Source of the DNA: Hydrangea macrophylla
Taxonomy: Eukaryota > Streptophyta > Magnoliopsida > Cornales > Hydrangeaceae
Assembly: GCA_033977485.1 (NCBI GenBank)
Contig: CM066990.1
Span: 10,567,501 to 10,631,500, forward strand
Reading direction: 5' to 3'
Length of the DNA: 64,000 nt
Positions 1 through 9,678 of this stretch are shown here, piece by piece. Every line of letters begins with the position of its first letter. Positions within the stretch are counted from its first letter, which is position 1. The notes under the pieces were generated by a model. The model was not told the DNA's origin, made no database searches, and saw only the letters and a list, made by a program, of their open reading frames with translations. A program made the translations under genes and the position numbers.

Positions 1-246
1 AAAATAAATTCCTTTTTAGACCTGTAGGCCATGATAGTTGAAAGTCACCACATTATCCATAACCAAAGTCTAATCATCAGAGTAATGAATCAAACCACAC
101 CTTGGAAATTCTAAGATCGATATATAAAACCAGAGTTGATTAGTTATTACAAACCATAAGTATTGTAGTAACATACGCCGCTTATAAACTTAATTATTAT
201 AGAGTCTCTAAAACATAAACATAAACTACAGCGAACCGCCAGGTCT

Positions 247-345
247 TTAGCTCGCATAGTAGCTATCTCCAGCATAGCCTTCATCATAGTAGGCTTCTCC
301 CTCATAGCCCCTGGCAATGTACTCATCTCTTACATACCCATAACC
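247..345 (-). other. LTR-A tail-peptide exon (Tyr/Asp/Glu-rich)
   Basis: On the minus strand a possible acceptor (GGCTAG) is followed by 33 codons open to a TAA at 247-249. The translation is rich in Tyr, Gly, Asp and Glu and ends SYYAS-stop. This matches in position and character the exons at 5824-5921, 18234-18328, 27981-28078, 61573-61670 and 24481-24527. Expression is not shown. Confidence 0.5.
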
Positions 346-724
346 CTAGCCAGTTGGACATTGAATTTCTAGTGGCATAAAATGCCTTTAGCTATAGAAG
401 TTGAGTAAATGCAAAGACTAATAGAGCATCTATGGATATACAGTATATAAAGCATCAATAACAATCATTTTGTCGTACGTATTCATGTATACACCAACTC
501 AATATATATCAATGGACGTCATCCCAACCAATCCCAAACATAACATTGACTCTTGGGTCCACATTTCGCACATAGCCTTTCACCTCACCTTATTCAACTC
601 GTTTATCGAACTATCTCTTGCTATCCTAGCACGTAGCCCAATACCTCACAACTTAATACACCTGACACGAAGTCTAAATTCTCTTATACATCAATCAGAC
701 ACATAGTCCCATATTTACGACCAA

Positions 725-900
725 ACCCTGATACATTATGGCCAATATGCCCTTTCATACATTATAGCCAACATGCCCTTTGATACATTACGACCAACAC
801 GCCCTTTGATATATTATAGCCAACATGCTCTTTGATACATTAAGGCCAACACGCCCTTTGATACATTATGACCAACATGCCCTTTGATACATTATGGTGT
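725..900. repeat. About 33-bp tandem array in LTR-A (about 6 units)
   Basis: Units of the form CCAACAtGCCCTTTGATACATTA repeat six times with a few changes. This is the LTR-A counterpart of the group-specific arrays seen in the other LTRs. Confidence 0.85.
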
Positions 901-1304
901 TTCACCCTGACACGTAATCCTAGCTAACATCACTTATGCCTAACATGTAGTCCTAGCTCACATCTCCCATGCCTGACACATAGTCCTAGATCCCACACAT
1001 GACATCATACGATCTACGCGATCGCATTCCCGCGTACAAATATAAATAGCATCGACCTCCATGGTCAATAGACACACTACCATGCATGTCAGCTTCTTAA
1101 TCAAGTTAACAACATTTTAATCTTATCATACACATGGTTCCACTATTTAATGCATTAGTCCCTTATTCAACGTATGTATTATTCCAATATAGTATCACAT
1201 TATCCCTTACTATCCCATAGTTGCATCATGGAAGTCTGGATTGACAATTGAACGATCGAACCCTTTATATAATAACCCAAAGAAATAATCTATGTGCTGT
1301 AATT

Positions 1305-1530
1305 GCCAATCGATTAAGATAGGGTCCAATCGATTCGGGTAAACCAAGTAATAATCGACTAGGAAACTTTACAATCGTTGGATCCAAAATAATGCCAATA
1401 GATTGCAAACTTTGGCAATTGATTGGGAAACTACCAATGGCAACCGATTGGAAAACTAGCCAATCGATTGGGTCCAGACTGATGGAAATCGATTGGTATA
1501 AAATCCAATTGATTGGGACTTCATCTTCTC
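1305..1530. repeat. Interspersed palindrome CAATCGATTG, cluster 1
   Basis: The 10-bp palindrome CAATCGATTG and one- or two-base variants (CAATTGATTG, AATCGATTGG, CAACCGATTGG) recur about every 20-35 bp. A second cluster lies at 1988-2165. The spacers are not conserved, so this is not a simple tandem repeat. Confidence 0.75.
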
Positions 1531-1920
1531 TAGTGAAAAAATAGTCCATCATGTATAATGTCCCTATGACGTATTAACTATATCTAACCTCCACTAATAC
1601 TTATAAAAACATCATCTAAAGGTACTCAAGTGTGTTGGACTCACCTAAGGGTAAGTTTGGCTTGCATAGAGCTTATGGAGCTCAAAGTTTTCTCTCTCCT
1701 CTATCTTCTCCTTCTCTCTGTCTCATTCTTCAATCTCTATCTCCTTCTTTCTTTTTCTTTCCATCCTTCTTTCCTTCTCCTTCTCGTCTTCTCTGCTTCT
1801 CTGGCTGGTAGGTCTGTATATATTTGTGGGTGTATATATATGTGTATGAGTGTATATATATCTACTCTTTCCCTCTTAACCAAAAACTATGAAAACCCTC
1901 CTAAGGCATGAAATGAAGAC

Positions 1921-1931
1921 ATATATATAGG
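1921..1931 (-). promoter_or_regulatory. TATA box of LTR-A
   Basis: On the minus strand CCTATATATATG precedes a purine-rich leader and, about 280 nt downstream, a CCTTAG/GTGAGT donor-like site. The same TATA-leader-donor order occurs in the other LTRs of this window. Confidence 0.5.
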
Positions 1932-1987
1932 ATTTGAGAGTGCCACATGTACAACCACGAAGCAAAGTTGAAAACAAAGATCTATAG

Positions 1988-2165
1988 ATGGCAATCGATT
2001 GGTACTGATGGCAATTGATTGGCTGATATTTCAAGGCAATCGATTAAGATAGTGCCATGTAAAGAATTCAGGTCAGCAACATAGCAATCAATTAGTAAAG
2101 ATGGCAATCGATTGGGGTTCAAAAGATGGCAATCGATTGGTATGAAGGCCAATCGATTGGGACCT
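1988..2165. repeat. Interspersed palindrome CAATCGATTG, cluster 2
   Basis: Seven or more copies of CAATCGATTG or close variants, several inside GATGGCAATCGATTGG. It is separated from cluster 1 by the CT-rich leader region, placing it in the LTR-A region upstream of the TATA box. Confidence 0.75.
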
Positions 2166-2253
2166 AAAAATCAACAAAGCCAAGAATAAATCAAAGGGTA
2201 TCTATTTATATATATAGAAATACCAAAGTACAATGAAATTATAGGGTATTACA

Positions 2254-2386
2254 TAGCTTATATCTATATAGAGAGAACCGAGAGTGTGAGTGAGAGCTAG
2301 AGAAGATCAAACCCACAACCTACTCTCAGCTTAGATAGTGTACCCACACACTATACATTGTGTATACACAAAACACCCTCATCTCT
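2254..2386 (+). mobile_element. LTR-0 fragment 1 (TATA and start of leader)
   Basis: TATCTATATAGAGAG at 2261-2275 looks like a TATA region, followed by a leader that continues beyond Element 1 at 13570. Rejoined over the TCTCT duplication, the leader runs to CCTGAG/GTAAAC at 13707, about 260 nt from the TATA box. That is the same layout as the other LTRs. Its upstream part is not identified because LTR-A abuts here. Confidence 0.45.
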
Positions 2387-2829
2387 TGTAACACCCATAT
2401 TTTAATACCAGTATTTCCCATGTATTATTTATGTTTTCTGTCTAGATATAAATAAATATAGTTTGGTTGTATTTCATTTTGTAAGTTTTGACAAGTTATA
2501 AATTGACTAATTGTCTAATTTTGCCTTTCACAACTTTTGTTTATTATATTGGTTTAATACATTTAATTTTATATCTGTAATATTGATTGATACTCACAGT
2601 TAATTATTCGTTCAGTCCCGGTGACATTTTCTGTCTGTGCGCGTAATAGTCTGTTTACGTGTATATCGAGGTCACACACCTACACTGGTATTAGTTTGCG
2701 TTATTCAAGTTTAATTTCACGTGGGACCCGCGACTTACGCGTGGTACATTTTAATTCGTCCACTTGGACCCACTCAATTAATGACATTTGGCCAAATCTT
2801 TAAGTGACATGTGTCCCACTTAAACCCCC

Positions 2830-2841
2830 ATTATATATGGG
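2830..2841 (+). promoter_or_regulatory. TATA box, Element 1 5' LTR
   Basis: ATTATATATGGG is followed by a leader rich in CACACA and then by a donor-like site 350 nt downstream. The same box is at about 10122-10133 in the 3' LTR. It is the best candidate for the U3/R promoter. Confidence 0.55.
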
Positions 2842-4763
2842 TATTATACTTCATTTGGGAGCTCATTTTCACACATTCCCTAATCTCTACACACACTAAA
2901 CACACACTAAATCCCAGCCCCTTTGTTCTTGAGAAAAACCAAGAGAACTTCTCATTTTTCTCTTGCATGTCCCATTTCTAAGTGAATCAAGACCCCTACT
3001 AGCCTCTGGCACCCTTTTCTCCTACCATTTCAAGTTCTTGGAGCATCTAAGGAGTTGCATGGATGAGTTCTTGGAGTTTTTTTTTGAAGCCTTGAAGTTC
3101 ATATCTTGAAGAACATCACCATATTCTTCATTTCTTCCAATTTCCTTCAATTGATCATCATCCAAACACTTCTCAAGCTTTGTGAGTATCACTCACTACT
3201 TATCCTATGTTTATATACATATTTACATGAGAGTTTAAACTTTATCCTTGTCCTCTCTATATTCTCCTATACTACAATCTATTCAAGAATCTAAGTTCTT
3301 CATCATCATCTTCATCCAAGTTGAAGGTCTAGCTTGGATTACCTTCATTCTTGTAAATCTTAGCTTGCATGTTGGAATTGTGGATGATCTAACATCATCC
3401 ATGGCTTAGTATACATCCTTGACTACTTAGTCTAGCTTAAAATCATCTTGCATGTCATCATAAATCAATTAAATGCATTGCATGTGCTTGAAAATGATTG
3501 GAAATCAAGAAACCACACTTTTCAGATTTTGTTTCGCACAGGGGAGTCTGTTTCAGCAGATTTTCGGACATGATATTTTATGTTTGAGTTTGTGGAATTA
3601 TTTTTAGATTAAACTTCATTGAAATAGCTTTCTTTTGACATAAGATAGACATCCATACGATCTCGGAAGATTTAGTTATCAATTTTACAAGAATGGTCGA
3701 CGAAACTGGACAGAGACAAGTTTTGTCCTGGACAGAGACTGAATTCCGCCAATTTAAAGTCATTCCGAGTTTGTGAAATTATTTTTAGATGAAACTTCAT
3801 TGAATTAGCTTTCTTTTGACATAAGATAGGCACTCATACAATTTTTCTAGATTTAATTAGAATTTCTGCAAGATCGGTCGACGAACTTGGGCAAAATCTG
3901 TCCTTAACTAAATAAAGCTTTTGTGTGTTGTTTCGCCATTTCTTTGCGATGCAACTACTTGTGTAACGATTATAATGCTATGTTTATATTGTTTCCTTAA
4001 GTACGTCGACTAATTGAATAACTCTCGGCTCGAATTTCATGTAATCGTTTGCCAATTGTCGCCACGCTTGATCTAGTAAATGGTTTAGAATGTTTTAAAA
4101 TATTTCTTAATAATTACATATTGTTGAAATATTTTAGTGTATTATTTTGTAATGTAAGGTTTTTATATAAATAAATACTTAAAAAGATCCTTGGAATCCT
4201 CATAGGATTTAGTAATACATTTTTAGATTTTACAATGGGATTTTAATTAAGTATATTTTGCCTAATGAGGATAAATAGTTTAATTTATATATTATCCTTA
4301 TTTGTAACTTTGAGAAAACTTATTAGTAACATTTTCTATAGTAACATTTTCTAAGGTATAATATTTTAAGGGATGTTGCTATAGTTTTATATGGTTTTGG
4401 AAATAATAAACCATTTTTCGGTTAATCCTTTTACTATGTTTCTTGTCGGAAATCCGTAGTAATTAGACCGTTGATCCGAAAATTACGCCGTTTGTTTCTA
4501 AAATCTTAGAATAATATTTAAAGAAGTTCCACTAAGTTTGGTGACATTTCGAATCAGTAAAAAATACAGCGTACGGTTAGGTACCACACATGCATAGGAA
4601 CCTAGCCTTTTCAGTGACGGACTCCGATTTGAGTCTAGTCAATGGCGTTGGACTCATAATGATGTGTGGATCATCATCTTAAGGTTTAGGCGCACTTTTG
4701 CCATATTTGATTATTTCTTATTTTTAGTGTTCATTTCTTAAGCATTATTGTGTTTATTTGTAG

Positions 4764-4813
4764 GGATATTCTTGTCTCTACCAGGAATTTTTGTTTATTG
4801 CTAAGACGCTCTG
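4764..4813 (+). other. Exon-like cassette inside Element 1 LTR
   Basis: A 50-nt segment is bounded by an acceptor (TTATTTGTAG) and a donor (CTCTG/GTGAGTACT). LTR-0 has an equivalent 52-nt segment at 62411-62462 (TTTGTAG... /GTGAGTATT), after the same conserved GAGTCTAGTCAATGGCGT block. The 3' LTR copy has a 3-nt insertion in its acceptor tract. Splicing is inferred from sites only. Confidence 0.4.
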
Positions 4814-5323
4814 GTGAGTACTCTAACTCACTTGGAAACACTCGATTTATAATTTTAACAAGACTTATGTTTTATGAGAATTGGTAATAAAACTTGGGTT
4901 TCTATGGTGAATTGTATGCTTAGTAATTTTGGGAAATTGAAATATGCACATCTAAGTGGAATATGGACTTAAAATTATGTTATACTCGTTTTAGATGATA
5001 TTATGATTTTTTTTTATGAGCAAGTGCGATGCTAGGATTGCGACAACGACATTGGGGTAGATAATCTAATGGCAAATTAATAAATTGTGCGAGAACATTA
5101 AATTGACGCTAACGTCCGATGAATAATGCTTGAGGGTGTGTTTTCGTTTCTTGTCATATCATGGTTAGTCTTGGTTCTGGTTGCTATTATTTTGTTGTTC
5201 CGTTGTTGTTGAGATTTCGGGCTCAGACCCAACTTTCCTTGGTAGCGTTCTTTCAGTCGCATAGTTGAGCATAGTTGGTGGAAGTGATGTGTTGATGGTA
5301 TTATGAATGGTTACAGAGTATCT

Positions 5324-5495
5324 TGATATGGTCGGCTTTAGAGCACGTATGCCCAATGTGGGTATGCCATTCAAGCGGCTTTAGAGCACGTATACTCATT
5401 GGATATCCTGATATGGTCGGCTTTAGAGCACGTATGCCCGATGAGGGTATGCCATTCAAGCGGCTTTAGAGCACGTATATCCTTTTACCAACGGC
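5324..5495 (+). repeat. 86-bp tandem duplication in Element 1 LTR
   Basis: Two units start GATATGGTCGGCTTTAGAGC at 5324 and 5410. Inside each unit GGCTTTAGAGCACGTAT occurs twice. The same pair is present in the 3' LTR (about 12620-12790). It is the Element 1 version of the tandem array found upstream of the tail-peptide exon in every LTR group. Confidence 0.85.
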
Positions 5496-5720
5496 TTACA
5501 CCGGTAATTTGTGAAAATAGGAGAGGATGTATTTGGGAAGAGTAAGTGATTCATGGGTTTGTGTTCAGTGGATTATGTCTGTTCTTGAAATTGATTCGTG
5601 TTCAGTTTTGTTGAGTTGTCCTATCCTTCTTGTCATGGTCTTGTATCCGTGGTTTCGAGTTTAGGATTCTCGATTTAGTGAATGGTTGGTTGGGTTAACG
5701 TTTAAACTACACGATAATAG

Positions 5721-5921
5721 TTGCGAGTATTATTATTAATTCTTTATTGTTTCTTTGTGAGTGTTGTACTCGCTCAGCTTTCGCAAGCTGACGGTGTTTA
5801 TACCCTGGACATCCTATGTCCAGGTTATCAGTATGGTGATGCAGGTGATGGACAGGTAGATGGAGACTACCATGATTATGATGATGCTTGCGATGAGGAA
5901 GACTTTGGCTTTGCTAGTTAG
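5721..5921 (+). other. Tail-peptide ORF in Element 1 5' LTR
   Basis: A 66-codon frame starts at an ATG, with a hydrophobic run at residues 3-18. However, TGTCCAG/GTTATC at 5823/5824 is an acceptor-like site in the position homologous to CTTTGCAG/GT in Element 2. The exon reading is therefore 5824-5921: 98 nt, Asp/Glu/Tyr/Gly-rich, ending DFGFAS-stop. It repeats at 13017-13217 in the 3' LTR with the same frame and a single Gly to Ser change. Function is unknown. Confidence 0.5.
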
Positions 5922-6278
5922 CATTTGGGAGCCAACGTTGTTGCGGCTCTTTTATAATTCTGTTGTTATGTTTATGTTGTTCGAGATACTGCGATGTAAT
6001 ATATTTTGGGCAGACGTTGCCTAGACCTCTATTTATATTTGTTTAAATTTGGGATGGATTTTATGATTGTTTAATATGTATGTTTAATATTTATGTAAGA
6101 CTTCTACTTCCGCTGTTACTTTTAGCCATTGCATGAACCTTTATTAAGCATATATTTCTATTAGAATGTTTTATGGACAATCAGACGATCCTTCAACTAG
6201 TCGCGTACCTAAGGGTCCAAAGTTGGAAATCTAATTTTTCCCAAACTTTGCTACGCCGGGGCGTGACAGGGTTTTTAG

Positions 6279-6290
6279 TGGTATCAGAGC
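6279..6290 (+). other. Primer binding site of Element 1
   Basis: TGGTATCAGAGC lies 10 nt inside the 5' LTR end and is the usual plant retrotransposon complement of the initiator-Met tRNA 3' end. Confidence 0.9.
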
Positions 6291-6381
6291 TTAGGTTTAG
6301 TTGAGCTCGCTGATTGTCCTATACACTTAAGCTATGAACCGTAAGTTACCTTGCGCTAGTACTGACTTTAAGATGATTTTC

Positions 6382-6389
6382 TTTGCAGG
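6382..6389 (+). promoter_or_regulatory. Splice-acceptor-like site before the Element 1 acidic ORF
   Basis: GATTTTCTTTGCAG is followed after 3 nt by ATGG (6393). Element 2 has CTCCTCTTGTAG followed after 5 nt by ATGG (18749). With donor-like sites in the LTR leader, this suggests the coding mRNA may be spliced over the long leader. This is inferred from sites, not demonstrated. Confidence 0.4.
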
Positions 6390-6392
6390 ACG

Positions 6393-6620
6393 ATGGATCC
6401 TATCGTTGTCCCAGACGCTTTCGGAGGATTTCTTATTTATGCTGATCATGTGGAGGCGATCGACCCTATCGCTTACCAGGAGGGTATTCGAGAGAGAGCC
6501 CATCGATATTTAGAGGAGGATATCTGGAGAGCCGTCTACGAGACAGACGATGACCGCCTTATCTGAGTGCGCATGAGCATTCTTCATTGATCACTGACGA
6601 CGGAGCGCATCTACACAGAG
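6393..6620 (+). pseudogene. N-terminal part of the Element 1 acidic protein, two stops
   Basis: The reading frame of the long ORF at 6621 extends upstream in phase to ATG 6393, interrupted only by TGA at 6564 and TGA at 6588. The segment starts MDPIVVPDAFGG and is homologous to Element 2 at 18749 onward (MEPIFVHDDFGR). Both have an aromatic/acidic stretch with EEDxWR. The first TGA (TGAGTG) and the second (TGATCA) both fit CGA to TGA transitions. If translation needs this start, the copy is dead; if it can start at 6621, it may still yield the long product. Confidence 0.7.
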
Positions 6621-9600
6621 ATGGCCTGGATTGTTGCTCATGAGTCAGAGTACCGCCTGATCATGCTACATGCTATTCGTCTCGGACCACCTATTCCACC
6701 TCCAGCAGTTATTCCGGAGCCGGTGATTCCTGAGCCCGTAGTCCCCGAGGACATTCCCCCAGCTGAGGCGGACCCTCCAGTGCCCGTTGAGCCTATTATG
6801 GTAGAGGATCCTGCTGAGCCAGTGCCTGAGGTGCCCGGATCACCTATAGCTATTGTTCCACTTGCTGAGCCAGTGCCTGAGATGCCCGGATCACCTATAG
6901 CTGCTGTTCCACTTGTAGCCGTTCCTATTGCTGACCTTGAGGGAGACGGTATTGACGATGATGACTTCCTTGAGGACCCAGAGGAGGACATTGGTGATGC
7001 TGTCGACGATGAGGATGAGGTCGAGCCAGAGGAGGAGGAGCCTATCGAGGATGACGCCGATGCCGATGTTGACCCAGTTGCAGATGAAGGTGTTGAGGAT
7101 GACCCCGAGGAGATCGAGCCTGCAGAGGATATGGATTTAGATGCTGATCTCGGAGTCGATGCTGATGAAGAGGAGCTGGAGCTCGAGCCTGACATTATCC
7201 ACATTCCTGATGATGCCCCAGTAGTGTTTATGGATTTGATGAATAGAGTCTTCCGACCATACTTGGATCAATTTGTTATTGTTTTTATTGATGACATATT
7301 GATTTATTCCAAGAGTATGGAAGAGCACGAAAAGCACCTGCAAATCGCATTACAAACCTTAAGAGATAATCGTTTGTACGCAAAGTTTAGCAAGTGCGAA
7401 TTTTGGCTTAAGGAAGTCAAGTTTTTAGGACATGTTGTGTCCGAGAAGGGAATTTCTGTTGACCCATCCAAGACAGATGCAGTGTCAAGTTGGATTAGGC
7501 CGAGCAACGCCTCAGAAGTCAGAAGTTTTCTTGGGTTAGCAGGATATTATCGGAGATTTGTGGAGGGATTCTCCAAGATTGCAGCCCCGCTGATTGGGTT
7601 GACAAAGAAGGATGTAAAGTATGACTGGAAAGACAGGCATGAATGCGCATTTCAAGAGTTGAAGGAGAGATTGACCTCTGCGCCAGTGCTTGCTATTCCG
7701 AGAAGCGGCGAGAGATTTACCATCTACAGTGATGCGTCATACCAAGGATTGGGCTGTGTATTGATGCAAGATGGGAAAGTGATAGCATATGGGTCTAGAC
7801 AGTTGAAGCCCCATGAGAAGAACTATCCGACACACGATATTGAGTTAGCCGCTGTAGTTTTTGCTCTTAAGATCTGGAGACACTACCTAATCGGAGAGCA
7901 GTTCGATTTGTTTTCGGATCATAAGAGTCTGAAGTATCTCTTCTCGCAGAAGGAGTTGAATATGAGACAACGCAGGTGGATGGAGCTGCTCAAGGATTAT
8001 GATTTCACACTGCAGTACCACCCCGGCAAGGCTAATGTTGTTGCAGATGCCTTAAGTCGGAAATCCTATGATATATTAGCCTCCCTCATGATTAGAGAAT
8101 GGCGAGCGATGGAAACTTTAAGCGAGTTTAACGTGCAGCCAATAGAAGCACCAGGAGAAGGACAATACCTTGGATGTCTAGTGGTACAGCCGACCATTAT
8201 TAGCAGAATTTTGGAAGCACAGAAGCAGGATGAAAGATTCCAAGAATGGTTTGCTAGGATGGCAACCAAAGATTCTGAAATTTGGACCATGAGTTCAGAT
8301 GGTGGGTTTAGATGCAAGAATCGAATTTGTGTGCCCAATGTGGGCGATCTTAGGAAAGATATACTGGATGAAGCACACAAATCTCGTTTGACAGTTCACC
8401 CCGGAGGAACAAAGATGTACCGAGATTTGAAGAGAAATTTCTGGTGGGAAGGAATGAAACGTGAAGTGGCAGAGTACGTTTCCAAATGTCTTACTTGCCA
8501 GCAAGTCAAGGCCGAACATCGGAAACCGTCAGGACTTTTGCAACCGTTGCCAATACCGCAGTGGAAATGGGAACACATTACCATGGACTTTGTGGTTGGA
8601 TTGCCAAGGTCACAGCAAAACCACGACGCCATTTGGGTGATTGTAGATCGTTTGACCAAGTTAGCTCACTTCATTGCATATAATATGACGTATCCAGTGG
8701 AGAAGCTGAGTCAAATGTATATACAACAAGTGGTTCGACTTCATGGTGTACCCGTGTCAATCGTATCAGATCGCGATTCTCGGTTCACCGCAAAATTTTG
8801 GGAGAGTCTGCAGTCCGCATTGGGAACATCGTTGAAGATGAGTTCAGCTTTTCATCCGCAAACCGATGGGCAAACGGAGAGAACGAATCAAGTCATGGAG
8901 GTTATGCTTAGAGCATGTGTCATTGACTTTGAGAGCTCATGGGAAACTCATTTGCCTTTAGTTGAGTTTGCGTACAACAACAACTATCACTCAAGCATAG
9001 GGATGGCACCATTTGAAGCTTTGTATAGAAGACCGTGCCGATCACCCTTATGTTGGGCCGAGGTTGGAGACAGCCAACTTCTTGGACCAGACATGGTTCG
9101 AGAGACCAATGAGAAGATTGCCGTTGTTAGAGGAAAGATGAAAGCAGCACAAGACCGATACAAGAGTTATGCAGATCAGCACCGTAAAGATAAGGAGTTC
9201 AGTGTCGGTGATCATGTCTTGCTTAAGGTATCTCCGATCCGAGGAGTAGTGAGATTTGGACAGAAGAGAGGAAAGTTGACGCCTCGCTACATTGGACCGT
9301 TTGAGATATTAGAGCATGTAGGTAAAGTAGCCTATAGACTTGCATTGCCACCCAGACTATCAGGAATTCATAATGTCTTTCACATCAGCATGTTGAAGGA
9401 GTATCACCAGGGCCCGACACCGCATGTGATCGACTTCAATGATATAGAAGTAAATGACAACATATCCTATGAAGAGAGGCCTGTGAAGATTCTGGACCGA
9501 GGAACCAAGAAACTGAGGAACAGAGAGTTTCCATTGGTGAAAGTTCAGTGGAAGCATCATGATGAAAGAGAAGCTTCTTGGGAGATGGAATCTGAAATAC

Positions 9601-9641
9601 AAGAAAAGTATCCAGAATTGTTCATACCCGAGGACTCGTGA
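6621..9641 (+). CDS. Chimeric acidic protein-RT(partial)-RNase H-integrase-chromodomain polyprotein
   Basis: A single 1006-codon frame. Residues 1-200 are Pro/Glu/Asp-rich low complexity with no Gag or protease features. From about 202 the sequence is RT, starting close to the FIDD catalytic box (222-225), so the palm and fingers before it are missing. RNase H follows (Asp371 in the SDAS motif), then the integrase zinc finger (His586, His593, Cys623, Cys626), the integrase core with Asp656, Asp717 and Glu753 in D,D-35-E spacing, a GPY/F-type module near 892, and a chromodomain about 950-1000. RNase H and integrase keep their key residues; RT cannot be active alone because it lacks its front half. 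A retained frame across the junction, at a point where both partners could read Asp/Asn-Ala-Pro, suggests recombination between an acidic-ORF element and an autonomous Tekay copy. The start is the first ATG after the second stop. Confidence 0.9.
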   Translation: MAWIVAHESEYRLIMLHAIRLGPPIPPPAVIPEPVIPEPVVPEDIPPAEADPPVPVEPIMVEDPAEPVPEVPGSPIAIVPLAEPVPEMPGSPIAAVPLVAVPIADLEGDGIDDDDFLEDPEEDIGDAVDDEDEVEPEEEEPIEDDADADVDPVADEGVEDDPEEIEPAEDMDLDADLGVDADEEELELEPDIIHIPDDAPVVFMDLMNRVFRPYLDQFVIVFIDDILIYSKSMEEHEKHLQIALQTLRDNRLYAKFSKCEFWLKEVKFLGHVVSEKGISVDPSKTDAVSSWIRPSNASEVRSFLGLAGYYRRFVEGFSKIAAPLIGLTKKDVKYDWKDRHECAFQELKERLTSAPVLAIPRSGERFTIYSDASYQGLGCVLMQDGKVIAYGSRQLKPHEKNYPTHDIELAAVVFALKIWRHYLIGEQFDLFSDHKSLKYLFSQKELNMRQRRWMELLKDYDFTLQYHPGKANVVADALSRKSYDILASLMIREWRAMETLSEFNVQPIEAPGEGQYLGCLVVQPTIISRILEAQKQDERFQEWFARMATKDSEIWTMSSDGGFRCKNRICVPNVGDLRKDILDEAHKSRLTVHPGGTKMYRDLKRNFWWEGMKREVAEYVSKCLTCQQVKAEHRKPSGLLQPLPIPQWKWEHITMDFVVGLPRSQQNHDAIWVIVDRLTKLAHFIAYNMTYPVEKLSQMYIQQVVRLHGVPVSIVSDRDSRFTAKFWESLQSALGTSLKMSSAFHPQTDGQTERTNQVMEVMLRACVIDFESSWETHLPLVEFAYNNNYHSSIGMAPFEALYRRPCRSPLCWAEVGDSQLLGPDMVRETNEKIAVVRGKMKAAQDRYKSYADQHRKDKEFSVGDHVLLKVSPIRGVVRFGQKRGKLTPRYIGPFEILEHVGKVAYRLALPPRLSGIHNVFHISMLKEYHQGPTPHVIDFNDIEVNDNISYEERPVKILDRGTKKLRNREFPLVKVQWKHHDEREASWEMESEIQEKYPELFIPEDS

Positions 9642-9662
9642 TCTCGGGGACAAGATCTCTTT

Positions 9663-9678
9663 ATAGGTGGTGGAGAGA
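9663..9678 (+). other. Polypurine tract of Element 1
   Basis: ATAGGTGGTGGAGAGA directly abuts the 3' LTR start (TGTAACACC at 9679). Element 2 has the similar ATAGGTGGTGGAAGA. Confidence 0.85.

Larger units (their letters stand above)
1..2253 (-). mobile_element. LTR-A: partial LTR, minus strand, 3' end outside window
   Basis: Read on the minus strand, an LTR begins at 2253 with TGTAATACCC, close to the TGTAACACC starts of the other LTRs here. It continues with a TATA box near 1921-1931, a purine-rich leader, a CCTTAG/GTGAGT splice-donor-like site at about 1643, a 33-bp tandem array at 725-900 and a tail-peptide exon ending at 247. In the other LTRs the tail-peptide stop lies 290-350 bp from the LTR end, so this LTR should end about 45-100 bp before the window starts. 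Whether it is a solo LTR or part of a larger element cannot be judged. Outside the sub-features listed, 350-720 and 900-1300 hold no gene that I can see. Confidence 0.7.
2387..6268 (+). repeat. Element 1 5' LTR
   Basis: It starts TGTAACACCC and ends GGGGCGTGACA. It contains a TATA box (2831), a donor-like TTT/GTGAGT at 3182, a 50-nt exon-like segment (4764-4813), a two-unit 86-bp tandem (5324-5495) and a tail-peptide exon (5824-5921). At 3.9 kb it is long for a Ty3/gypsy LTR. The stretches 3200-4760 and 5500-5720 hold no gene that I can recognise. Confidence 0.95.

Noticed and set aside
6638..7204. 188-codon Ser-rich open frame on the minus strand
   Set aside because: It is the complement of the Pro/Asp/Glu-rich coding sequence; its Ser/Gly/Thr bias is a direct consequence of that.
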